From Sphingobacteriales bacterium (GTDB lineage Bacteria; Bacteroidota; Bacteroidia; Chitinophagales; Chitinophagaceae), in NCBI GenBank assembly GCA_016708305.1, contig JADJGB010000008.1, forward strand, positions 310,001-374,000: a DNA stretch of 64,000 nucleotides, read 5' to 3'. A program made the position numbers and the translations under genes. Below are positions 8,828 to 17,924 of the stretch, one piece after another (the first letter of the stretch is position 1; each line of letters starts with the position of its first letter). The notes beneath the pieces were generated by a model. That model was not told where the DNA came from. It saw only the letters and a list, made by a program, of their open reading frames with translations, and made no database searches.

Positions 8828-10233
8828 ATGAAACCTATTTCCATTCTACGCATTTTTCTGCTATTATCAGTAGTATTTATTGTATCTTGTAGTAAAAAGG
8901 CAGTTGATAGTGTTTACCCACCCGACATTACCGAAGCCCGCCAATGGCTTAGGGAAAATGGCGGGATTTTAAAAAGAAGAATTACAAATCAACCTTAGTA
9001 GGGGTGAAAAATAACAGGGAAATTAAATTGGGAAGAAGCCAAAAGACTAAGCTATAAAGGCAGGGATTATATAGATATTCCTTATGTATTTTCTCAATAT
9101 GAAAAATATTACCGGGTAGCGAAAAAATACCGCCGGTATCTTATAATTTAGTATTGCGAAAGAATATAAAGGGCGAATATGAAGGGGCATAAAGAACCAC
9201 TCAATATCATGTAATGGCAGAAAATCTAGCAATAGGCGGCGACCAGCCGGTGATGCTCCAAAGCTATCAAAGTAAGGATGGCAAGCCATTAAACATGTGG
9301 TTAGGAAATGAGGGAGGCGAAAATTATAAGGTAGCCGAGGAGATATATTTATCGCCCAACCAAATAGCTGCGATGCGTGCAAAGTCAAAAATGGCAATTA
9401 CCAAGGAAGGAAATACGGTAGCGCGAAGCGCTGCTCCGGATTGTGAGACATATAACATTGATACCCATGAAAATAATTTCTATTATGCCAATGCTTATGA
9501 TGAATCAATAGGAAATGTAACGGTTCAGCGAATACACCGCACTATAACGATGACGGTATGTCATCCGGGGAATGATTTTAATAGCGATTATTATTTGCCT
9601 GTAACAGGAAGTGAAGGAGGAGGTGGTGGTTACGATTCTCCAAATTCAATATCTCAAATTATTAAAAATAATTTGAAAAATCCATGTTTATCAAGTTCAT
9701 TAAATTCCGTTATGATAAATAATTTTAAATCCACCTTGAGTTCTATACTTAATAATATATTTAAAGATTCAAAAATTTATGGTATAGAATTTATTGAAAC
9801 TACAAGTCTTCCTGACTTTCAAAATGGAGAAACAAGAACTGTACTAGATGAAGATATTAGTGGTGGACTAATAAAAGCCACTTTTACTATAGCACTAAAT
9901 GTAAATACGCTCCCCAATACAACACGGGAATATATTGCCCGAACATTATTTCACGAATTTTTACATGCCTATCTTAATTATACGGGTCAATACGGAACGT
10001 TAAAAAATCATAATAATATGGCTAATCAATTTATTAATGAAATAGCATCGGCATTAAAGGCCAATTTTCCCGGCATGTCAGATTTTGATGCCAGATCATT
10101 AGCATGGGGCGGACTACAGGATACAGATGCTTGGGCTGCTTTGCAAGAGAGCAATTTGGAAGAGGCAAATAATTTAAGGATAACAGACGCTCAATATAGG
10201 TTAGGAGAAACCAAAGGCACAAAATGTAATTAG
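8828..10233 (+). CDS. Lipoprotein with HExxH C-terminal domain, array copy 3 (N-half damaged)
   Basis: The ATG at 8828 (TTTTATGAAACC) opens the same lipoprotein leader as copies 1 and 2. Aligned to copy 2, the first third has lost one base in each of four homopolymers (TTTTT and AAAAAA near 8967-8975, A runs near 9007 and 9103). It also has one nonsense change TTA to TAA at 9190-9192. From 9214 onward the frame is intact for 339 residues. Restored, it would be ~469 aa. After the GGGGG hinge the unique domain contains TLFHEFLHAYLNYTG, an HExxH zinc-binding motif, and later ARSLAWGGLQDTDAW. The four indels may be consensus errors in repetitive DNA, but with the nonsense codon true silencing of this copy is possible. 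A decayed copy of this C-terminal domain lies at 37220-37369. Confidence 0.65.
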
Positions 10234-10236
10234 AAG

Positions 10237-10758
10237 ATGAAAAGAATATTATTGATCATATTAGCAATAATTGCAACTCAAGAAATACAGGCGCAACATA
10301 AAAATGAAGAATATGTTGATCCCAATTTTGATAAAGTAGCGAAAGAATTTTATGAAAATATAACAAATATCATTAGAAGAAGCAAGGTTAAATACAGTGA
10401 TAAGGGAACAATATCTTTCATAACTTTCAAAATAAAAAATAATAAAGTACAATCTATTTCCTTAATTACAGAAAAAGCCGATTCGAAATTTGACACTATA
10501 CATGTATCTAATGATTGTTATAATGCATTTAGTTGTTATTTGTTGTCTTTTATAGTACCGATTCAAACCAATGAATTTAATTTCATTCTCCCCAATATTA
10601 ACATTTTGGTCAATAATAGTGAATTCGGCGAGGGGGTTTATTTTGAGAAAAATTTCCTATCAAGGCTTTTGGGTTATATTTCTAATTTTTCGAAAAAAAA
10701 TCCTTATACCATAGTGCTTCCTTATTTACTATCAACACAATATCCCCCAGAAGAATAA
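10237..10758 (+). CDS. Small secreted protein after copy 3
   Basis: The protein has 173 aa and starts 3 nt after the copy 3 stop, so it is very probably co-translated with it. A clear Sec signal peptide ends at EIQAQ. The mature part has a basic stretch (IIRRSKVKYSDKG), a pair of cysteines around NAFSC, and several beta-strand-like segments. The end, IVLPYLLSTQYPPEE, differs from the other small genes. I do not recognise a family. It is the candidate partner of the copy 3 HExxH domain, because both would be exported and the genes are nearly fused; function unproven. Confidence 0.6.
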   Translation: MKRILLIILAIIATQEIQAQHKNEEYVDPNFDKVAKEFYENITNIIRRSKVKYSDKGTISFITFKIKNNKVQSISLITEKADSKFDTIHVSNDCYNAFSCYLLSFIVPIQTNEFNFILPNINILVNNSEFGEGVYFEKNFLSRLLGYISNFSKKNPYTIVLPYLLSTQYPPEE

Positions 10759-10929
10759 ATGAATATTGTGTGGCTTTTATGTTGCTCCGGTCACCATAAA
10801 TTATTTTTTTAAAAAGTTTTTGAATAAGATTTTTGTTTAACGTATGGTTGGAGTTTTGAAGAAATTGCGTACAAATTAATAAGACTAATGCCTATGAGTA
10901 TTCAATAAATTTCTATAAAAAACTTCTGT

Positions 10930-11370
10930 ATGAATAAACTATATTTTTTAATCTTTCTGTCATTTCTGATTTCTTGTACTAGTATGAATCAAAATCAAAT
11001 AAGATATGCAACACTTATTCAAGTATGTATCAACGATATTGAATTTGACAAGGAATTAAATTCTTCATATAAAGATTCCGCGTTAAAAATTATTTCAAAT
11101 AAATATATAAGTAATACGGATGAACTTAATTGGCATAACAAACCCGTTTTGATTATTGATTCTACTGATTTGGAAAGCTATAATTTCCATGAGAAAATTC
11201 AATCACAAACCCTGCCTCCTTTAGAAGTATTTATACCCAATGCACAGATAATGCATTCAAGCGCTACTCTTTGTTTTTATTTTCGAAATAATGGAGCAAC
11301 ATTAACAATGCATTTGAATAAAAAATCCAATAAATGGGTGATAGATAGAGTGGATAGGGGTTTTAACTAA
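10930..11370 (+). CDS. Small lipoprotein closing the array
   Basis: The protein has 146 aa and a lipobox (LSFLISC-TSM, Cys ~17). The C-terminal third (CFYFRNNGATLTMHL, SNKWVIDRVDRGFN) is homologous to the orphan tail at 6712-6819, so this family has at least two members in the array. The gap to the preceding gene is 171 nt without coding signal, and after the stop there are ~245 non-coding bases before the next gene. It may be an extra immunity gene whose effector was lost, a typical feature of polymorphic toxin arrays; this is inference. Confidence 0.6.
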   Translation: MNKLYFLIFLSFLISCTSMNQNQIRYATLIQVCINDIEFDKELNSSYKDSALKIISNKYISNTDELNWHNKPVLIIDSTDLESYNFHEKIQSQTLPPLEVFIPNAQIMHSSATLCFYFRNNGATLTMHLNKKSNKWVIDRVDRGFN

Positions 11371-11616
11371 CTGTGTGAGCTCCCCCATTTTTTGTGCCAC
11401 TTTCAATTAGCGTTTTCAAATATCGTTTTTTTTGATTGATCGTTTTTTCTTCATTTTATTACTTTTCCGTGTTATTCTCTCAGAAATTGTTCCTTCACCG
11501 TCAAAAACAACCTCTTCACCGAAAAGACGAACAATTTAACACAGGGAATGAAAATAGGGTACTAACTTTGAGGTAGTAATTAAACATTATTGTAAAACAA
11601 TTTAAAATTCAAAACT

Positions 11617-11946
11617 ATGGTTAACAACAAGCATATCGCGACTTTCATTATGGGCGCATTGGCAGGTCTTGCCGCCGGTAAATATGCCAGCATGACACCC
11701 GAAGAAAGAGAAAAGATGATGAATAATCTGAAAGAAAAAGCAAATGGCTTTAAGGATGAAGCCGTAAAAGCTGCCGATCAGGCAAAAGATTATTTTTCGG
11801 AACTTGCCACCAAAGGCACTGATACTATTAAAGAACATTTTCCCGGCGCAGAAAAATGGATGAATGATATTTTTGGCGCAAAGGAAAAACCGGCTGAGGG
11901 CGAAACCATTAATGTAGAGCCTAATGAAGGTGGCGCCAACATTTAG
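11617..11946 (+). CDS. YtxH-like stress protein
   Basis: The protein has 109 aa. An N-terminal hydrophobic Gly/Ala-rich segment (IMGALAGLAAGKYAS) is followed by a charged, helical region rich in Lys, Glu and Ala (EEREKMMNNLKEKANGF). That is the pattern of YtxH-domain proteins (membrane-tethered, general-stress associated). The end is acidic (NVEPNEGGANI). A possible Bacteroidota -7 element TAACTTTG occurs about 50 nt upstream. Function in this phylum is not established. Confidence 0.55.
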   Translation: MVNNKHIATFIMGALAGLAAGKYASMTPEEREKMMNNLKEKANGFKDEAVKAADQAKDYFSELATKGTDTIKEHFPGAEKWMNDIFGAKEKPAEGETINVEPNEGGANI

Positions 11947-12036
11947 TAGGGCATCGTACAAGTGGAAAGTCCGGATGGAAAAAGGGTATTAAAATATTGC
12001 TTCCTGCGGTTTTGCAGGTAGCATAATGAGTTATTT

Positions 12037-12067
12037 ATATCTGCGGGAACCGGTTTCCCGCAGATAT
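12037..12067. terminator. Bidirectional hairpin terminator
   Basis: A 13-bp perfect stem (ATATCTGCGGGAA with its complement at 12055-12067) has a 5-nt loop and a T-rich flank on the right. It lies between the convergent YtxH-like gene and the DUF4920 gene, so it could serve both. Confidence 0.75.
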
Positions 12068-12076
12068 TTTAATTTC

Positions 12077-12547
12077 TTAAATAACCAATACGCCCGTGGC
12101 CATAAATTTGACCTGCATTTCGGGCTGCGTAATAGCATCAATTTCCTGCTGGCTCTTTTTGGCATCTTCGGCAAAGTGCTTCAGTTCATCTACCGACACT
12201 AATTTCTTTTCTGCCTTTCCGTTTAGTACCACGGTTTTACCTGCCAAAGCCGTTGGCACAAAAAATCCATAATCTTTAAATTTTACCTGCATCTGGGTTT
12301 TGTCGGGCAGTTCCATTTTTATCCAGCAACCTTTGTTGCTGCATACTTCTTTAACGGTTCCCTTAATTTTTCCGGTAAAAACAGTGTTTTTGTCAAGTTT
12401 TTTCGTCATTTTTTCCAAAGAAACAGCGCCTTTGGCAGATATTTTATCACCATAAGAATCTCCTTTGTTGGCCGGCCCGGCAGGGGGCTGGGCTATTAAT
12501 GCGGAAGCAAAAAACAATGTAAAAGCAAAAGCAAATAAATTTTTCAT
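12077..12547 (-). CDS. DUF4920 domain periplasmic protein
   Basis: The protein has 156 aa with a Sec signal (FFASALIAQ). The mature part matches what I recall of DUF4920: an OB-like beta domain with GTVKEVCSNKGCWIKMEL (two conserved Cys), MQVKFKDYGFFVPTALAGK and a late HFAEDAKKSQQEI segment. Such proteins are periplasmic and the CxxxGCW element hints at metal or thiol chemistry, but no reaction is known. It is transcribed convergently to the YtxH-like gene and divergently from tatC. Confidence 0.75.
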   Translation of the reverse strand: MKNLFAFAFTLFFASALIAQPPAGPANKGDSYGDKISAKGAVSLEKMTKKLDKNTVFTGKIKGTVKEVCSNKGCWIKMELPDKTQMQVKFKDYGFFVPTALAGKTVVLNGKAEKKLVSVDELKHFAEDAKKSQQEIDAITQPEMQVKFMATGVLVI

Positions 12548-12682
12548 ATAACAATAGATTTATGTGTTGCAAAAGTAAGAATATTAGGGTTAGATTTAGT
12601 AAAAGCAGCCTTCGGAATTTTTGATTAATGCTTTTCTTTTTTAGTTTTTTGGCTTTAACAAAAATCTCCACTTCAAATTTCT

Positions 12683-12690
12683 TAATTTTG
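12683..12690 (+). promoter_or_regulatory. Possible -7 element (TAATTTTG) before tatC
   Basis: TAATTTTG fits the Bacteroidota sigma-A -7 consensus TAnnTTTG. The tatC ATG follows at 12698, so the leader would be almost absent. No good -33 TTTG is seen at the right distance, so confidence is low. Confidence 0.25.
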
Positions 12691-12697
12691 AGGTTTT

Positions 12698-13561
12698 ATG
12701 GCGTTGAATGAATTTTTAGAAAAGCGAAATGAAGGCGAGGATTCCGAAATGTCGTTTGTGGACCACCTGGAAGAACTGCGCTGGCATCTTATTCGTGCGA
12801 TAGTGGCGGTAGTAGTCGGAGCGATAGGTTTTTTTATCTTTTCCAATATTTTTGTAGATAAAATCATTTTTGGTCCCACGCGGCCTGATTTTGTTTCTAT
12901 ACAATGGCTGTGTAATATCGGTAGAAAGGTGGGTGTCGGTGATGGATTGTGTTTTACAAGCACAGTTGTCAAGTTTCAGGAAACCACCATGACTGGGCAG
13001 TTTATTGCTTCCTTTACTGTGGCATTTATTGGTGGTTTTGTTCTGGCTTTTCCATATATCCTTTGGGAAATGTGGCGTTTTGTGAAGCCTGCTCTATCCG
13101 AAAGAGAAAGAAAAGGAACTACCGGAATCATTTTTTGGGTATCAATTTTGTTTTTTATTGGTGTGGCTTTCGGTTATTTTATCCTCACCCCCCTGATGGT
13201 AAATTTCTATTTTAACTATAAACTAAGCGATCAAATTACAATTATTCCCACTTTTTCAGATTATCTTGAAAATATGATTTATACCACTGCCGGTGTGGGT
13301 CTGTTGTTTCAGATGCCGCTTCTGATTCTGGCGCTTTCAAAAGCGGGTATTATTTCTTCTGACTTGCTAAAAAGGTACCGCCGTCATGCCTTTATGGTTA
13401 TTTTGGTTGCTGCAGCCATCATCACACCTACCACAGATCCATTTAGTTTAGCCGTAGTAACACTACCTTTGTATTTGTTATTTGAAATTAGTGTGAAACT
13501 GGCGGCAAGAGGAGAGGCGGCCAGGGCAAAGGAGGACGGCACAATACAGGAGTGGAGTTAA
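12698..13561 (+). CDS. tatC: Sec-independent translocase TatC
   Basis: TatC is the receptor subunit of the twin-arginine translocase and binds the RR signal peptide of folded substrates at the inner membrane. The protein has 287 aa. It carries the family N-terminal motif MSFVDHLEELRWHL (acidic Glu pair for RR binding), six hydrophobic segments, the FPYILWEMWRFVKPAL motif and FILTPLMVNF. The periplasmic first loop is enlarged compared with E. coli TatC, which I believe is common in Bacteroidota. tatA is not adjacent. It is followed after ~90 nt by rpiB on the same strand. Confidence 0.95.
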   Translation: MALNEFLEKRNEGEDSEMSFVDHLEELRWHLIRAIVAVVVGAIGFFIFSNIFVDKIIFGPTRPDFVSIQWLCNIGRKVGVGDGLCFTSTVVKFQETTMTGQFIASFTVAFIGGFVLAFPYILWEMWRFVKPALSERERKGTTGIIFWVSILFFIGVAFGYFILTPLMVNFYFNYKLSDQITIIPTFSDYLENMIYTTAGVGLLFQMPLLILALSKAGIISSDLLKRYRRHAFMVILVAAAIITPTTDPFSLAVVTLPLYLLFEISVKLAARGEAARAKEDGTIQEWS

Positions 13562-13653
13562 TGATTAATTAAAGAAATTTGGTTTATGCGGACTTAGTAT
13601 AAAGCCGGTTGCCTATTTTCTAATACATATTTATTTGATTTAAATGCTTTGAT

Positions 13654-14106
13654 ATGAATAATACAATTGATTTTTCCAAACCAATAGCTATTGGTAGCGA
13701 CCATGCCGGATTTGAAATGAAGGAGTTGGTTATATCTTATCTCGAAGGAAAAGATTTCAAATACAAAGATTTTGGTACGTACTCGGCTGAGCCCGCCGAT
13801 TATCCCGACTTTGCCCATCCGGTAGCCAGAGCTGTAGAGGCGGGTGAGAATGCATTTGGCATTTTGCTATGCGGAAGTGGAAACGGGGTTTGTGTCACAG
13901 CCAATAAGCACCAGGGTATCAGGGCAGCGCTTTGCTGGGATGCCGAAATTGCATCACTGGCACGAAGGCACAACAATGCTAATATTATTTGTATTCCTGC
14001 CCGGTTTGTGTCAGAATATGTGGCTGAAGAAATGGTTGATGTATTTGTAAATACTGAGTTTGAAGGCGGCAGACATGCCAACCGGGTAAACAAAATCGGT
14101 TGTTAA
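13654..14106 (+). CDS. rpiB: Ribose-5-phosphate isomerase B
   Basis: RpiB interconverts ribose-5-phosphate and ribulose-5-phosphate in the pentose phosphate pathway. The protein has 150 aa, normal length. Family motifs are IGSDHAGFEMK at the N-terminus (substrate-binding Asp-His), the catalytic-cysteine loop LLCGSGNGVCVTANK, and the RAALCWD and HNNANIICIPAR blocks. The start at 13654 is supported by the next residues aligning with the family N-terminus. It ends 3 nt before the convergent endonuclease-like gene. Confidence 0.95.
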   Translation: MNNTIDFSKPIAIGSDHAGFEMKELVISYLEGKDFKYKDFGTYSAEPADYPDFAHPVARAVEAGENAFGILLCGSGNGVCVTANKHQGIRAALCWDAEIASLARRHNNANIICIPARFVSEYVAEEMVDVFVNTEFEGGRHANRVNKIGC

Positions 14107-14109
14107 TTA

Positions 14110-15147
14110 TTACTCCACCTTTTTCAACAACACAATATAAGTGGGAAAATGGTCGCTGTATCCTCCGCGATATAGGTCGCCACTGTAGGTGCGCATGGGG
14201 TAACCTTTGTACTTTCCTATATTTTCAATCATATAATCGGCTTTAAAAACATTGTTTTTGTAAAAGAAGAACCCGTCCTGTTTTTTATCGAGGAAAGCTT
14301 GTGATATAATGATTTGGTCAAAAAGGCTCCAGGCATCCTGATAGGCTAATGTTCCGATACCGTTTTTATAATAGTCCACCCAGGGGTTGTACAGTTCATC
14401 CTTATTAAGATTTTTGAGATTGCCTGAGGCTTTCAGCCCTTTGGTTATACTGTTATTAGTTGGGTCGTCATTCAGGTCGCCCATTACAATGATTTTTGAA
14501 GCCGGCTCAATTATCAATAGCGTATCAATTTGTTTTCTAACTGTTTCTGCTGCCGCTATCCTGCCAGGCTCACTTCTTTTTTCGCCCCCTGAGCGGCTGG
14601 GCCAGTGGTTTACAAATACATGAACTTTTTCGCCGGCTAACCAACCTGTCACCCACAATACATCTCTTGTGTAAAAGGCATCTTTGGAGCCTTCGGGCAG
14701 TTTTACAAAAAGTGGCCTGCTCTTTTGTACTTTAAAATATTTGGGATTATAAATCATGGCTACGTCCACCCCTCTGAAATCGCGCGAATCATAATGCACG
14801 AATTTATATCCCCGATGCGAAATCAGTGGATGTTTAATTAGCGTGTCTAATACAAACGCATTTTCAATTTCAGAGGTTCCCAAAATGGCTATACCATCCG
14901 GATTAATATCTGCGCCGATTTGTGACACTACCGTTGCTAATTTTTTTACCTTATCATTAAATACAGCGCTGGTATAAGCCTTTGAACCTTGTGGTGTGAA
15001 TTGCGGGTCGTCATTTTTGCCGTGAAAAACAGTATCATAAAAGTTTTCAAAATTGTAAAAACCCACTACTATCGGCTTATACTTTGTTTGGCTAAAGCCT
15101 TCAGTAAGAAAGAAGATGAAAAAAAATAAAAGGACTAATTTCTTCAT
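14110..15147 (-). CDS. Secreted endonuclease/exonuclease/phosphatase family protein
   Basis: With the start at 15147 (MKKLVLLFFF) the protein has 345 aa and a Sec signal ending near EGFSQ; an upstream in-frame start would extend the signal unnaturally. It is a metal-dependent phosphodiesterase of the EEP superfamily. Visible motifs are FYNFENFYD (Asn), TSEIENAFVL (metal Glu), HWPSRSGG (His), VMGDLNDDP (Asp-Asn) and the final GYSDHFPTY (catalytic Asp-His). It is divergent from the TonB receptor/DUF5689 pair at 15302-19982. Together they suggest outer-membrane uptake of a phosphate-containing substrate such as extracellular DNA; this is inference. Confidence 0.85.
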   Translation of the reverse strand: MKKLVLLFFFIFFLTEGFSQTKYKPIVVGFYNFENFYDTVFHGKNDDPQFTPQGSKAYTSAVFNDKVKKLATVVSQIGADINPDGIAILGTSEIENAFVLDTLIKHPLISHRGYKFVHYDSRDFRGVDVAMIYNPKYFKVQKSRPLFVKLPEGSKDAFYTRDVLWVTGWLAGEKVHVFVNHWPSRSGGEKRSEPGRIAAAETVRKQIDTLLIIEPASKIIVMGDLNDDPTNNSITKGLKASGNLKNLNKDELYNPWVDYYKNGIGTLAYQDAWSLFDQIIISQAFLDKKQDGFFFYKNNVFKADYMIENIGKYKGYPMRTYSGDLYRGGYSDHFPTYIVLLKKVE

Positions 15148-15301
15148 GTCAGTTATTTTAATAATAATTTCCATTTAAAATCAAGAATTCGTATCTTAGT
15201 GCAAACGATTTTTAAGCATTTGAAATCAGGCCTTGTATTTAAATAAAACATCGTACCTGAGTTTAATATTTGCTTTTTGTTATAAAGATAAACCTAACAT
15301 T

Positions 15302-17893
15302 ATGAAAGTTGCTTTTTGGGTACTCTTTCTTTTTTTTGGCACCTCCTTGGTTCATGCTCAAAACAAAACATCCTTACCTGCGGATACATTACCCGTGAGG
15401 GATACAACGGTTATGGAGTTAAAGAGAGATATGGAAGATAACCTGCCGGTAATTAATCTGGAAGATGCCGATCTTGACGAAGGAGAACGAGCCTCGGTTT
15501 CTTCTATTCTTACTGCAGGGCGCGATCCGTTTCTGTCTCAGGCTGAGTATAATTTCAGTGTGATGCGATTTCGGCTTAGAGGCTATGAGTCCGGCGCTAA
15601 TGCAGTGTATCTGAACGGGGTTGACTTTACCGGCTTAGATAATGGATTTACTCCTTTTGGTCTTTGGGGCGGACTGAACAACGTGATGCGCTCGCGTGAA
15701 ACTTCTTATGGTCTCGATGCAAATGGCTTTGCCATTGGAAGCATTGCACTCAATACCAATATTGATATCAGGGCCGGCGCACAATGGGCACAGACACAAT
15801 TTGGTTATGCATTTTCAAACAGAAATTACCGCCACCGCTTCACCTTTTCTCATGGTTCGGGCTTTAATAAAAAAGGATGGGCTTATAGTCTCGCCCTTTC
15901 CACTCGCTATGCCAATGAAGGTTATGTGCCGGGCACATATTATCGGGGATTGAGTTACTATGCAGCAGCCGATAAAAAAGTAGGTGAGAAAAATACATTT
16001 TCTCTTATTGCTTTTGGCGCTCCCACCGAGAATGGCCGTCAAACCGGTTCGGTGCAGGAGGCAATGGACTTGGCAGGTACAAATTTTTATAATCCTGCCT
16101 GGGGGTATCAAAACGGTAAAAAAAGGAACTCGAATGTATTGGAAACTTTTCAGCCTGCGTTTATGGTGGTGCATGAATACAAACCCAATAATAAAAGTAG
16201 CTGGACTACCTCGCTCAGTTATGTTTTTGGCAAAAGAAAGTTATCTGCTTTCGACTGGTACAATGCTCCCGACCCAAGACCTGATTATTACCGGTACTTG
16301 CCAAGCTATTATGCCATAAACCAACCCGGAATGGCAACATCCATAGCACAGCAATATAAATACTATCCCGATATGCTACAGGTTAACTGGGAGCGTTTGT
16401 TTCAGGTGAACAGAGGGAATAATGTAACAATAAATAATGTGAACGGAACAATAGGAAATAATGTTACCGGCAAACGCTCTTTGTATATATTATCCAATAG
16501 GGTCAACGATATTAAGAGGCTGATGGCTAACACCCTTTACAATACCAAACTGACTGAAAAAATTGCCTTGACGGCAGGCGCTAATTATCAACAGCAAGTG
16601 AATCATTATTACCAGGAGGTGAAGGACTTGCTGGGTGGCGATTTTTGGCTCAACGTAAATCAGTTTGCAGAAAGAGATTTTCCTGACAACCCTAATTCAT
16701 TGCAATACGATGTGGATAATCCCAATCAGGTTAAAAAGAAGGGGGAGCAATATGGATATAATTACAACATGACCATGAACAGAGCGGCTGCCTGGATGCA
16801 GTTTGTAATTACACTAAGAAAATTTGACTTTTTTGCAGGCGGAGAAGTGTCGTCATCTTCATTTTATCGCACCGGACTTACCCGAAACGGACTTTTTCCT
16901 AGTGAATCTTACGGCGATGCGGTTAAACAAAAATTTATTAATTCATCCACAAAAGCAGGAGTTACCTATAAAGCAAGTGGACGAAATTACTTTTTCATAA
17001 ATGGCGGCTACCTTACAACACCGCCTCTGTTTGAAAATGTATATATCTCTCAAAGAACCAGAAATACGGTGCAGAATGATTTGAAGAGCGAAACCGTAAT
17101 GACTGCTGAAGCCGGCTACAAATACATTGCGCCAAAAGCAAAAATCAGTTTTAGGGGATATTTCAGCCGGTTCAAAAATGGTTATGACATCATGACTTTC
17201 TATCACGATCAATATCAAAATTTTGTAAATTACGCATTGAGCGGAATTGATAAATTATTCTTTGGCGGAGAGTTGGGTACAGAAATTAAATTGACAAATA
17301 CGCTGACCTTCAATGGCGCAGCAGCGGTAGGTCGCCATTATTACGACAGCCGGCAACATGCTATCGTAACGGTTGACAACAGCGCACAGGTTATTGCCGA
17401 TCAAACGATATATTTAAAAAACTACAGAATACCTTCCTCGCCTCAAAATGCCTATAGCGGCGGACTATTTTATCGATCTCCTAAATTCTGGTATATTAGT
17501 TTTACCGGCAACCATTTCAGCAATTCGTTGTTGAGTGTCAATCCGTTAAGGAGAACCACTGAAACTATCGGAGATGTGAACCCCGAAGACCCTTCTGTGC
17601 AGCAAACAGCTTCAAAAATTCTGGCGCAGGAAAAATTTACGGACCAGTTTACACTCGATTTCTTTGGCGGCTGGTCTAAGCTATTGCCACGGAAATATTA
17701 TGTAAATAATAAGAGAACTTATTTAGTATTCAACTTGGGTGTGAATAATTTATTGAATAATACTAATATTCGGTCCGGAGGTTTTGAACAACTTCGTTTT
17801 GACTATGAGAATAAAAACGTGGATAAGTTTCCTCCGAAATATTATTATGCTTATGGTCTCAACTATTTTGCCAGTGTAGCTTTTCGATTTTAA
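15302..17893 (+). CDS. TonB-dependent receptor-like outer membrane protein
   Basis: The ATG at 15302 gives 863 aa with a Sec signal (TSLVHAQ). A plug-like region (PFLSQAEYNFSVMRFRLRG, VYLNGVDFTGLDNG) is followed by a long beta-barrel with alternating aromatic strands and a terminal Phe (SVAFRF), typical for outer membrane insertion. There is no obvious carboxypeptidase-like N-terminal domain and no SusD partner. The DUF5689 lipoprotein follows after 31 nt, a pairing I recall as recurrent in Bacteroidota, so the two probably form one uptake complex. Substrate unknown; the divergent secreted EEP enzyme suggests nucleic acid or phosphoesters. Confidence 0.8.
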   Translation: MKVAFWVLFLFFGTSLVHAQNKTSLPADTLPVRDTTVMELKRDMEDNLPVINLEDADLDEGERASVSSILTAGRDPFLSQAEYNFSVMRFRLRGYESGANAVYLNGVDFTGLDNGFTPFGLWGGLNNVMRSRETSYGLDANGFAIGSIALNTNIDIRAGAQWAQTQFGYAFSNRNYRHRFTFSHGSGFNKKGWAYSLALSTRYANEGYVPGTYYRGLSYYAAADKKVGEKNTFSLIAFGAPTENGRQTGSVQEAMDLAGTNFYNPAWGYQNGKKRNSNVLETFQPAFMVVHEYKPNNKSSWTTSLSYVFGKRKLSAFDWYNAPDPRPDYYRYLPSYYAINQPGMATSIAQQYKYYPDMLQVNWERLFQVNRGNNVTINNVNGTIGNNVTGKRSLYILSNRVNDIKRLMANTLYNTKLTEKIALTAGANYQQQVNHYYQEVKDLLGGDFWLNVNQFAERDFPDNPNSLQYDVDNPNQVKKKGEQYGYNYNMTMNRAAAWMQFVITLRKFDFFAGGEVSSSSFYRTGLTRNGLFPSESYGDAVKQKFINSSTKAGVTYKASGRNYFFINGGYLTTPPLFENVYISQRTRNTVQNDLKSETVMTAEAGYKYIAPKAKISFRGYFSRFKNGYDIMTFYHDQYQNFVNYALSGIDKLFFGGELGTEIKLTNTLTFNGAAAVGRHYYDSRQHAIVTVDNSAQVIADQTIYLKNYRIPSSPQNAYSGGLFYRSPKFWYISFTGNHFSNSLLSVNPLRRTTETIGDVNPEDPSVQQTASKILAQEKFTDQFTLDFFGGWSKLLPRKYYVNNKRTYLVFNLGVNNLLNNTNIRSGGFEQLRFDYENKNVDKFPPKYYYAYGLNYFASVAFRF

Positions 17894-17924
17894 TTGATTT
17901 AAAAATAATTTATATAAAATAATC

